Source: UMGS1225 sp034086705 (GTDB taxonomy: Bacteria; Bacillota; Clostridia; Oscillospirales; CAG-272). From it: a stretch of DNA of 64,000 bases. Under the pieces are notes generated by a model. It had not been told where the DNA came from and did no database searches. It saw nothing but the letters and a program-made list of their open reading frames with translations. Shown in pieces: positions 46,121 to 54,006 of the stretch. Each line of letters begins with the position of its first letter. Positions within the stretch are counted from its first letter, which is position 1. The stretch covers positions 106,879 to 170,878 of the forward strand of contig JAXDZV010000030.1 of assembly GCA_034086705.1 (NCBI GenBank), read 5' to 3'. Made by a program: the position numbers and the translations under genes.

Positions 46121-46459
46121 ATGTTTTTCAACAAAAGAAAGAATGACCCGGATATTTCCCTGCTGTGTACGCTCAATGACCCCTTCCGCATAGAAATTTT
46201 GCTCGGTGTTCTGGACGAAAATAAAATTCCGTATCTGCGCCATGAACTTGGCGGTGGCAGTGCGGCAAAGCTGTTTACGGGTGTATCCTTTTTCGGCAGC
46301 GAAATCTATGTTGCCGCCGCGCACCTGCCGCGCGCGCAGGAGTTGCTGCAGGCGATGCAGGAAACCTTTGATCAAAGCATTGAAACCACCGATGCCGATG
46401 TTGCAGCAGCCGCAGCAGAAACCTTCCCCGCTTTCGACAACGCCGACACACAGGAATAA
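46121..46459 (+). CDS. DUF2007-like small protein
   Basis: 112 aa, with an ideal AAAGGAGG and short spacing. ISLLCTLNDPFRIEILLGVLD and the following HELGGG, FGSEIYVAAAHLPRAQELL match the DUF2007 (putative signal-transducing) pattern, a ferredoxin-like fold of about 70 residues. The C-terminal 35 residues are acidic and alanine-rich. No partner known. It is read directly behind rnjA and closed by a terminator. Confidence 0.75.
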   Translation: MFFNKRKNDPDISLLCTLNDPFRIEILLGVLDENKIPYLRHELGGGSAAKLFTGVSFFGSEIYVAAAHLPRAQELLQAMQETFDQSIETTDADVAAAAAETFPAFDNADTQE

Positions 46460-46490
46460 AGGAGACTTCAAGCTCCTTTCTTTCAAAATC

Positions 46491-46531
46491 TTCCGGGAAA
46501 CGGGTACTCTTTGTACCTGTTTTCTTTTTTT
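46491..46531 (+). terminator. Terminator after the DUF2007-like gene
   Basis: Stem around 46497-46507 with 46513-46524 (10 of 12 pairs) followed by a seven-T run. A smaller stem (AAAGGAG/CTCCTTT, 46458-46479) precedes it. Confidence 0.75.
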
Positions 46532-46598
46532 GTTCACAAAGCGTTCACGCATGCGTGCTACACTGACGATACTTGTATGAAAGGAGCGGTTCTGCCGC

Positions 46599-47576
46599 AT
46601 GATCAAAATCGAACACTTGCAAAAAACCTACGGCAAAATACATGCCGTGGACGATATTTCTTTTGAAGTTAAAGAAGGAGAAATCGTCGGCTTTCTCGGG
46701 CCGAACGGCGCTGGCAAAACCACAACAATGAACATTCTCACCGGATGCCTATCCGCCACATCCGGCCGCGCTTTGATCGACGGCATTGACATTTTGCAGG
46801 ATCCTATGCACGCCAAGCAGCGCATCGGGTATCTGCCGGAACAGCCACCGCTGTATCCGGACATGACCGTTATGGAATATCTCAACTTTATATACGACCT
46901 TAAACGATGCACACTCAATCGGCATCGCCATTTGGCGGAAATTTGTGAAGTAGTACAAATCGGTGATGTAGCGCCTCGCCTAATCCGCAACCTTTCCAAG
47001 GGGTATAAACAACGGGTTGGCATTGCACAGGCCCTGGTATCAAATCCCAAAGTCATCATTTTTGACGAGCCAACCGTTGGATTGGATCCACGGCAAATTG
47101 TGGAAATCCGAAACTTGATTCGAACACTCGGCAAGAACCACACGGTTATTTTATCCACACATATTTTGCCGGAGGTCAGCTCCGTATGCGAACGCATTGT
47201 CGTAATTCACAAAGGTCGCCTCATTGCCAACGAAAAAACGGAAGAAATAGCTGCAGCAGCGGATGGTTTCCGCCGTTTACAAGTTAAAATTGTCGCGCCT
47301 GAAAAAGAAGCTCGCACCTTTTTGCGCAGTCGCCCCGGCATTGCTTCCGTGGAATCTCTGGGCGCGCGCGAGGCAGGCAGCACAGCGTTTCTGATTGTCA
47401 GCGAACCGGGTGTCGATATCCGTAAGGCACTCTTTCGCTGGATGAGTGAAAACAGCTGGCCGATTATCGGACTGGAAGCAATGGGAACCAACTTAGAAGA
47501 TGTTTTTCTATCGTTGCTTGCACGGCAGGAACAAAAGCGGAAACAAACCGTCGGTAAAGGAGGAAGCGGCAAATGA
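46599..47576 (+). CDS. ABC transporter ATPase (GldA-like)
   Basis: 325 aa. Walker A GPNGAGKTTTM, signature LSKGYKQRVG, Walker B VIIFDEPTVGLD, and the H-loop STHI are intact. The C-terminal 90 residues are the extra domain of the CcmA/GldA-type exporters. It drives the permease encoded next (ATGA overlap). With the following GldG-like and DUF4340 proteins it forms a four-gene set that resembles the gliding-associated Gld ABC complex, but which in non-gliding Firmicutes has no defined cargo. Confidence 0.9.
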   Translation: MIKIEHLQKTYGKIHAVDDISFEVKEGEIVGFLGPNGAGKTTTMNILTGCLSATSGRALIDGIDILQDPMHAKQRIGYLPEQPPLYPDMTVMEYLNFIYDLKRCTLNRHRHLAEICEVVQIGDVAPRLIRNLSKGYKQRVGIAQALVSNPKVIIFDEPTVGLDPRQIVEIRNLIRTLGKNHTVILSTHILPEVSSVCERIVVIHKGRLIANEKTEEIAAAADGFRRLQVKIVAPEKEARTFLRSRPGIASVESLGAREAGSTAFLIVSEPGVDIRKALFRWMSENSWPIIGLEAMGTNLEDVFLSLLARQEQKRKQTVGKGGSGK

Positions 47577-48283
47577 GCGCAATTTACAAGCGGGAGCTAC
47601 GGGCGTTTTTCTCCTCTCCCATCGGATATATTTTTGTGGCCGTATTCTTTGCGGTGAATGGTGCATTGTTTAACTATTTGACGCTGCGTCGCACAGATTC
47701 CAGTGAGATCGGCACCTACTATATGACAATCCTGTTTTTGTTTATTATCATAGTACCGTTGCTCACTATGAAGCTGTTTAGCGACGAACGGCGTCAGCAC
47801 ACAGAGCAGTTGCTCTTATGTGCCCCCGTGCGCCTCGGTGCCATGGTATGCGGCAAATTTTTCGCAGCATACACCGTATTTGCGGCTACTTTTCTGCTGT
47901 CCTCCATGGCGGGGTGGATTCCCCTTTACGCATACGGAGAACCAAACACCTCCATTTTACTGGGAAACACCGTCGGCATTTTGCTCATCGGCGCCGCGTT
48001 TGTAGCAATGGGCACTTTCTTCTCATCGCTGACGGAGAGTCAACTCATCAGCGCGCTTGTTACCATGTTCTTTATCGCACTGCTGTTGCTGGTCAGCTTT
48101 TTTAACAACTATATTTCCTCCGCCGCTGTGCGAACCGTTTTAAACTGGATCTCCATTTTTAGCCGATTTTATGATTTTTCTTACGGTATATTTAACTTCA
48201 CTTCCATATTTTATTACGCGTCTATCGTATTCGTGTTCCTCTTTTTAACGGTGCGCGTATTTGAAAAAAAACGTTGGGACTGA
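47573..48283 (+). CDS. ABC transporter permease (GldF-like)
   Basis: 236 aa, six membrane helices, ABC-2 type. It begins IYKRELRAFFSSPIGYIFVAV, the classic start of this permease family, and contains MKLFSDERRQHTEQLLLCAP. ATG overlaps the ATPase stop. Confidence 0.9.
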   Translation: MSAIYKRELRAFFSSPIGYIFVAVFFAVNGALFNYLTLRRTDSSEIGTYYMTILFLFIIIVPLLTMKLFSDERRQHTEQLLLCAPVRLGAMVCGKFFAAYTVFAATFLLSSMAGWIPLYAYGEPNTSILLGNTVGILLIGAAFVAMGTFFSSLTESQLISALVTMFFIALLLLVSFFNNYISSAAVRTVLNWISIFSRFYDFSYGIFNFTSIFYYASIVFVFLFLTVRVFEKKRWD

Positions 48284-48295
48284 GGAGGAAACACC

Positions 48296-49759
48296 ATGAC
48301 GCTAAATCAAAAAAAGCATGCTGAAAAGCTGCGCCACGGCTCCTTTTCCCTGGTTCTTACCATTGCCGTTGTGGCTTTCTGTATTGTCTGCAACGTGCTA
48401 CTGAGCGCCTTGGCAAATGTGGTAGAATTGTCTGTTGACTTGACCGGCGATGCCCTGTTTTCCGTTTCCGATGCCACCATTGCCCAACTCAGCGCCACAA
48501 AGGAGCAAAGCTACACCATTCATTTCTGCAAGCCATTGGATGAACTGACGCAAAACGCATATACGCAGCTCATTTATGCATGCGCCAAACAATTTGCAGA
48601 TAAAATGGATAATGTAACCATTGACTATCTGGATATTTTTCGCTACCCCGCGCTTGCAGAAAAGTATAAGCGTTCTGCTTCGGACACCGTTTTATCCACG
48701 GATGTCATCGTAGAAAATGCGAACGGTATGTACCGCAAATTTGCGCGTGATGCTTTTTTCGTGCGGGAAAGTGAAGAAAGCACTTCGTTCTATGCTTTTA
48801 ACGGAGAGTTTAAGCTCGCCTCTGCCTTTTTGCAGCTTGCGGGCCTATATAATCCGGTTGCCTCCTTCACAATCGGGCACGGTGAAACACAACCCACCGC
48901 GCTCATGCAGTTGTTTGAAGATGCCGGCTATACAGTCAAAACCGTCAATTTGCGCACAGAGCAGCCTGATCCATACACAAAAGTTATGGTAATCTACGAC
49001 CCACTGTATGATTTCATCGGTGAAAACAGCGACGGCACACAAAATGAAATTACCGTGCTGGATGACTATCTGCTCGGGCAAAACGCATTGATGGTCTTCT
49101 GCGACCCCCAAACGCCGCATTTACCGCAACTATACGAATACCTGGAGGAATGGGGCATTTCCTTTGGAAATACCGTGATACAGGACAGTGCAAGTTCTGC
49201 CTCAGCCGACGGGCTCAGCGTCATTGCAACGCTGCCCACGGAAGGCACCGGCGCTTCACTACACAGCACCATGCGGCAGCTTGCTTCACAGCCGATTGTT
49301 GTTGCAAAAGATGCAACACCGGTTTATTCTCTGTTCACCAGCAAAAATCAGCGCACGGTTTCCTCCGTGCTCAGTACCACTAAATCAGCAGTCAGTATCG
49401 CAGCAGTCAATACGCAAAGCCGCGGGCAATATGATTTGATGACGCTTTCCCGCGAGACACGTGTTGTTGACAACGAATCGGTTTACTCCCATGTGCTTGC
49501 TTGCGGTTCCACCGCTTTTGTACAAAACACATATCTGCTGAAAAATTCCTACGGCAATCGCGATATTCTTTATGCTGCCATGAACGCATTTAACCGCGAC
49601 ATGGTTCCCATTGACATTTCTTACAAATATTTTGACGACAATTCCATCTCCATCAGTACCACCCAGGCTAACACCTGGCTGATTGCGCTGAGTATTGTTA
49701 TTCCGGCAGCAGTGCTGATCACCGGAAGCGTCGTATGGATCAGGAGGCGGCATTTATGA
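48296..49759 (+). CDS. GldG-like extracytoplasmic ABC auxiliary protein
   Basis: 487 aa. One N-terminal membrane helix (about 17-40), a large outer domain (YTIHFCKPLDE, FTIGHGETQPTALMQLF, VMVIYDPLYDF) of the ABC-transporter auxiliary type, and a second helix at the C-terminus (about 462-482) followed by basic residues. Start ATG 48296 follows GAGGAG. ATGA overlap with the DUF4340 gene. Confidence 0.85.
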   Translation: MTLNQKKHAEKLRHGSFSLVLTIAVVAFCIVCNVLLSALANVVELSVDLTGDALFSVSDATIAQLSATKEQSYTIHFCKPLDELTQNAYTQLIYACAKQFADKMDNVTIDYLDIFRYPALAEKYKRSASDTVLSTDVIVENANGMYRKFARDAFFVRESEESTSFYAFNGEFKLASAFLQLAGLYNPVASFTIGHGETQPTALMQLFEDAGYTVKTVNLRTEQPDPYTKVMVIYDPLYDFIGENSDGTQNEITVLDDYLLGQNALMVFCDPQTPHLPQLYEYLEEWGISFGNTVIQDSASSASADGLSVIATLPTEGTGASLHSTMRQLASQPIVVAKDATPVYSLFTSKNQRTVSSVLSTTKSAVSIAAVNTQSRGQYDLMTLSRETRVVDNESVYSHVLACGSTAFVQNTYLLKNSYGNRDILYAAMNAFNRDMVPIDISYKYFDDNSISISTTQANTWLIALSIVIPAAVLITGSVVWIRRRHL

Positions 49760-51540
49760 ACCAACCGCTCGAACAAGACCAATCTAAAACCTCGCCCCAG
49801 CCAAAGGAAACCAGTCCCTCCTCAACACAACCGGAAGAACAAACAAACGGTGGTGCCCCCGATGCGGAGCACGCACGTTTGCGCGAAGAGGCGCTGATTG
49901 CGGAACAATATAAGCAAATGGGGCTCACTCCACCGGGCGAAAGCGAGCACAGCATGGATACAATTGCCGCAATGCTTTCCACCTTTACAGAGCCGACATC
50001 TTCTGCAAATGCATCTGCCGCAAAACCCATACGCGTTTGGAAAAAATGGCTTTGGCCTGCATTGCTTGCCCTTGTCGCCTTGCTGGGTACATTCGCTTAT
50101 TTTTTCTGGATCCGGCCCACGCTACAAGCAGCGGAACAAGAGCAACCGCCTCAGCTTCTGCCTGCGACGGCAGAACAAACTCAATTGGGTAAGGCGGAGG
50201 CATGTTCCGGTACAACACTGCTGCTTTACCGGCAAATGGACAGTTCCGAAATTGCTTCCATACGAATTCAAAACAGCTATGGTACCTTCGCAATGCATCG
50301 CAACGCTTCCGGAGCCATGGTGCTCACCGAACATGAAAACACCGCTCTGCAACAGCAGTCTTTGGCTTATCTGCTCAGCATCGTTTCCGTTCCGATTACG
50401 CAGATGCGCGTAACCCAAGACATGAACGACCTTGCACAGTACGGTCTGCAGGAACCTGCAGCACAGTATACCGTGACCACAACTTCCGGCGTATCCCACA
50501 CCGTCTATGTCGGGGCCGCGTCACCTTCCGGCGCCGGCTACTACGTTCGCTATGAAGACCGTGAGGCCGTATATCTGATGTCCTCCGCACTGGCCGCCAC
50601 CGTGCTTGCCAAAGAAACAGATTTTGCAGCACCCTATGTCACCGTTCCGGTTGCAGAAAACTCTTATTATCTGCAAGACCACTTTTATTTATATCATGGG
50701 GATGAACTACTGTTTAGCACGGAATTTCTACCGGAGAACAAACGGCAAGGCTTGGCCAGCACACGCATATTCAAGATGACCTATCCGGCGGACTACAATC
50801 TCTCCATGGACAACTATGATAAAGCAGTGCTATGCACGCTTGGCTCTCTTTCCGGAACTGAAGTATTGCAAATCGGAATCACCGATGAAGCTTTGGCAGC
50901 ATACGGCCTGGAGCATCCTGCCTATACAATTCGCTATACCTATCAAGGAATTGAGGTTATTTTGACCTTTTCCGAAAAACAGGAAGACGGCAGCTATATT
51001 TGTGCAAGCGGTCCTTATGACCTGATTGTGCGCGTGGATGGTAACTCTCTTGCGTTTTTGGAATGGGATCTGATTCGCTTTATCGACCGACCGATTTTCG
51101 GCAGACGCATCACGGATATTACCTCACTATCCATTCAGGGGAACAATGTCGATGCGCACTTTGTTCTCTCGCACGGCACAGATGCCTCAGGCGCTGCAAC
51201 TTTATCGGTTCGGGAACAAAACAGCGGGACATTGATTGAAAGTATCCCGGATTTTCGAAATCTGTATAAAGTTCTTCTGACAATTTCCATTGAAGATTAC
51301 GCTCCCTATACAGAACAAACGCTGCCAGACAATGCCCCTTTGTTAGGCACCGTTACGCTGACAACCGTCGGTGGCGGAACACTGCGATATCAATTTTTTG
51401 CATATTCCGGCCGTCGTTGTCTTTATACCATCAACGGCAAAGGAGAGTTTTATGTACCACGCGATCGTGTTGAAAAACTGCTGCGCGATACCACAACCTT
51501 GTTGCAAGGCGGCAGCGTAGATGCAGATGTGCGCAAATAA
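49756..51540 (+). CDS. DUF4340 domain membrane protein
   Basis: 594 aa from the ATG at 49756, placed by GGAGG 8 nt upstream and the ATGA overlap. A hydrophilic cytoplasmic N-terminus rich in Gln, Pro, Ser and Glu (1-90) precedes one helix (about 98-119); the outer part has two DUF4340-like beta modules (IRIQNSYGTFAMHRN with YGLQEPAAQYTV, and GITDEALAAYGLEHPAYTI). DUF4340 proteins accompany Gld-like ABC genes; function unknown. Confidence 0.85.
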   Translation: MNQPLEQDQSKTSPQPKETSPSSTQPEEQTNGGAPDAEHARLREEALIAEQYKQMGLTPPGESEHSMDTIAAMLSTFTEPTSSANASAAKPIRVWKKWLWPALLALVALLGTFAYFFWIRPTLQAAEQEQPPQLLPATAEQTQLGKAEACSGTTLLLYRQMDSSEIASIRIQNSYGTFAMHRNASGAMVLTEHENTALQQQSLAYLLSIVSVPITQMRVTQDMNDLAQYGLQEPAAQYTVTTTSGVSHTVYVGAASPSGAGYYVRYEDREAVYLMSSALAATVLAKETDFAAPYVTVPVAENSYYLQDHFYLYHGDELLFSTEFLPENKRQGLASTRIFKMTYPADYNLSMDNYDKAVLCTLGSLSGTEVLQIGITDEALAAYGLEHPAYTIRYTYQGIEVILTFSEKQEDGSYICASGPYDLIVRVDGNSLAFLEWDLIRFIDRPIFGRRITDITSLSIQGNNVDAHFVLSHGTDASGAATLSVREQNSGTLIESIPDFRNLYKVLLTISIEDYAPYTEQTLPDNAPLLGTVTLTTVGGGTLRYQFFAYSGRRCLYTINGKGEFYVPRDRVEKLLRDTTTLLQGGSVDADVRK

Positions 51541-51574
51541 TCCGTAAAACCCGGTAAAAAATGTATCAGACCTC

Positions 51575-51603
51575 TTGCTTTTTTCGAAATTCGGTGGTAT
51601 AAT
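51575..51603 (+). promoter_or_regulatory. Promoter of the rimP-nusA-infB operon
   Basis: TTGCTT, 17 nt, TATAAT. A 9-bp stem (51627-51635 with 51644-51652) lies in the leader right after it. Confidence 0.7.
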
Positions 51604-51710
51604 TACGGAAGAATATCTAAAGTATGGAAGAGTGGATGAAAACCCACTCTTCTCCCTTTGTTTGGACAATTGCGCGCCGCCTGTAAACGGCGGAAGAAAG
51701 GGACAGTAAA

Positions 51711-52229
51711 ATGAATCCAAAACGTACCGGTGCCAACATCGCCCAAACGGTATGCACATTGCTCACCCCCATTGTTACACAGCTCGGATATTCCATTTGG
51801 GATGTGGAATTCGGTAAAGAAGGCAGCCGCCTGGTACTGCGCGTTACAATTGACGCACCGCAGGGAATCACAATTGACGACTGCGAACGCGTGCACCGCG
51901 CAATCGATGCGCCGCTGGATGAAGCGGATCCGATAGCAGACCCTTATTATTTAGAGGTCAGCTCCCCTGGGCTGGAGCGCGTGTTGCGCACTCCGGCACA
52001 TTTTGCGACGTTTGTCGGTCAGCGTATTTGCGTGCGGTTATATGCACCACTGACCTCGCAAGGCAGCAAAACGCTGTGCGGCACGCTGCTGCAATATGAG
52101 GCGGATACATTGTTGCTGCAAACAGCCGATACCCCTTGTCTTTCCGTTCCAACGGAAAAGATCGCCGCGGCACACGCCTATTACGATTTTGAAAACGAAC
52201 AAAACTCGCTGAAAACAGAAACGGAGTAA
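51711..52229 (+). CDS. rimP: Ribosome maturation factor RimP
   Basis: 172 aa. RimP helps assemble the 30S subunit. The alpha/beta N-domain (QLGYSIWDVEFGKEGSRLVL, DDCERVHRAIDAPLDE) and the Sm-like C-domain (YYLEVSSPGLERVLRTPAHF) are clear. First gene of the operon; AAGGG precedes the ATG. Confidence 0.95.
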   Translation: MNPKRTGANIAQTVCTLLTPIVTQLGYSIWDVEFGKEGSRLVLRVTIDAPQGITIDDCERVHRAIDAPLDEADPIADPYYLEVSSPGLERVLRTPAHFATFVGQRICVRLYAPLTSQGSKTLCGTLLQYEADTLLLQTADTPCLSVPTEKIAAAHAYYDFENEQNSLKTETE

Positions 52230-52235
52230 GCAAAC

Positions 52236-53261
52236 ATGAATACAGAATTCTTTAATGCTCTGGAACTTCTCGAGAAGGAAAAAGGGATCCCCAAAGAGTA
52301 CATGCTGGAAAAAGTAGAAGCGGCTCTTGTAACCGCTTTTAAGAAAGAAAAGGGAAACAACGGCATGGTGCGCGTTGTTCTGGACCCTGACAGAAAAGAT
52401 GTACGTGTTTATGAACAATGGAACATTGTGGAAGAAGTGAGCGACCCACAAACCGAAATTTCTCTGGCAGATGCTAAAAAAATGAATCGACGCTATGTGC
52501 TCGGCGGCATTGCAGAGGCAGAACTGAAAACAAAAACGTTCGGGCGCATTTCCGCACAAACTGCAAAGCAAGTAATTATTCAAGGCATCCGTGAGGCGGA
52601 ACGCGGCATGATGATTAAGGAATATGAAAGTAAGCAAGAAGAAATTGTTTCTGCCAAAATCATCAGTGTCGATCCCGATACGGGAAACGCCCTGTTGGAT
52701 TTGGGGACCGGACGTGCCACGTTGCAAAAAAGTGAGCAAATTCCAGGCGAGACTCTTACCCCGGGCGAATATGCTAAGGTATATGTTATGGAAGTCCGTA
52801 AAGAATCCCGCGGTCCGCTTGTAACACTCTCCCGTACGCATCCGGGCCTTTTACGCCGTCTGTTTGAAATGGAAGTACCGGAAATTCAGGACGGCACCGT
52901 CATTGTGGAGAACATTGCAAGAGAAGCCGGGCGACGTTCAAAAATCGCTGTCTATTCTCGTGATGAAAACGTGGATCCCGTAGGGGCTTGCATTGGGAAT
53001 CACGGGATCCGCATTAATCGAATCGTAGAAGAACTGTGCGGCGAAAGAATTGACGTAATCAAATACAGTGATGATCCGGCTGCCTATATTGCCAGCGCGC
53101 TTTCGCCCGCGGCAGTTGACAAAGTCATTGTTGGAGAAGAACGCGACGCAGAGGTTTTCGTTGCAGCCGATCAGCTTTCTCTTGCTATTGGTAAAGAAGG
53201 GCAAAACGCTCGCCTGGCTGCGCGCCTAACCGGTTACAAAGTAGATATTAAGGCACGGTGA
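52236..53261 (+). CDS. nusA: Transcription factor NusA
   Basis: 341 aa, the short Gram-positive form without the acidic C-terminal repeats. N-terminal RNA-polymerase-binding domain, S1 domain (GTGRATLQKSEQIPGE), KH1/KH2 (REAGRRSKIAVYSRDENVDPVG, SLAIGKEGQNARLAARLTG). Works in pausing, termination and antitermination. Starts 6 bp after rimP with GGAG upstream. Confidence 0.97.
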   Translation: MNTEFFNALELLEKEKGIPKEYMLEKVEAALVTAFKKEKGNNGMVRVVLDPDRKDVRVYEQWNIVEEVSDPQTEISLADAKKMNRRYVLGGIAEAELKTKTFGRISAQTAKQVIIQGIREAERGMMIKEYESKQEEIVSAKIISVDPDTGNALLDLGTGRATLQKSEQIPGETLTPGEYAKVYVMEVRKESRGPLVTLSRTHPGLLRRLFEMEVPEIQDGTVIVENIAREAGRRSKIAVYSRDENVDPVGACIGNHGIRINRIVEELCGERIDVIKYSDDPAAYIASALSPAAVDKVIVGEERDAEVFVAADQLSLAIGKEGQNARLAARLTGYKVDIKAR

Positions 53262-53265
53262 GTCT

Positions 53266-53559
53266 ATGGCAGCACAAAAACAAGCACAAAAAGAAAAAAA
53301 GCTGCCCACACGCCGCTGCGTCGGTTGCAGCGAACACCGTGCAAAAAACGAGTTGATCCGTGTTGTCCGCACTCCGCAAGGTGAAGTAGTGCTGGACCGC
53401 ACCGGAAAAAAGAACGGAAGGGGCGCTTATCTTTGCCCGGATCCTGCTTGTCTCAAAAAGGCGGTAAAATCCGGTAGGTTGGGTACAAACCTCAGCTGCG
53501 AAATTCCGCCACAGGTGATGCAAGCCTTGGAAAAGGAGATCACAGGCAGTGAAGTATAA
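53266..53559 (+). CDS. ylxR: YlxR/RnpM-family protein
   Basis: 97 aa. RRCVGCSEHRAKNELIRVV and the GRGAYLCPD motif mark the YlxR family; in Bacillus RnpM binds and modulates RNase P RNA. Starts 4 bp after nusA. Confidence 0.93.
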   Translation: MAAQKQAQKEKKLPTRRCVGCSEHRAKNELIRVVRTPQGEVVLDRTGKKNGRGAYLCPDPACLKKAVKSGRLGTNLSCEIPPQVMQALEKEITGSEV

Positions 53560-53956
53560 TGCGAGCAACACACCCACTGCCAATACCACGGCAGAAGCCG
53601 ACCGTGCCACTGTGCAAATCAAGCAGCAACAGCTTTTGCAAAAAGCGATTGGTATCGTCGGTATTGCAAAAAAAGCAGGTAAGCTGCTGATCGGCACAGA
53701 GTTAACGGCAGCTGCCGTTCGAGCGGCAAAGCCGGGGAAAATACCAGTGGCCGTCTTCCTTGCCTGCGACGCTTCAGAAAACACCAAAAAAAGAGTCGCT
53801 CATTTTTGCAGCTATTATCAGATTGAGCGTTTCACACTCTGCCTGACGACAGAACAGCTTGGTAAAGCAACAGGTAAAACATGCGCCGTTGCATGCATCG
53901 GCGTAACAGATGCAGGGCTTGCCAGAGCCGTTCGCATAAAAGCCGCGCAAGGCTGA
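53549..53956 (+). CDS. ylxQ: L7Ae-family RNA-binding protein YlxQ
   Basis: 135 aa. GTG start at 53549, behind AAGGAG, overlapping ylxR by 11 bp. A Thr/Ala-rich extension (1-30) precedes the L7Ae/L30e fold (IGIVGIAKKAGKLLIGTELTAAAVR, FLACDASENTKKRV). Probably binds kink-turn RNA. Cys-rich for this family (four Cys in the second half). Confidence 0.85.
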   Translation: MKYNASNTPTANTTAEADRATVQIKQQQLLQKAIGIVGIAKKAGKLLIGTELTAAAVRAAKPGKIPVAVFLACDASENTKKRVAHFCSYYQIERFTLCLTTEQLGKATGKTCAVACIGVTDAGLARAVRIKAAQG

Positions 53957-54006
53957 CATACGCAATCAACGCAAAGCGGGAGCATACCCCGCGGGAGGTG
54001 CAATAT

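Noticed and set aside
46535..46600. Direct repeats GTTCAC spaced 11 bp upstream of the GldA-like gene, like a Pho-type box
   Set aside because: Only two imperfect copies and no clear promoter; not enough to call a regulator site.
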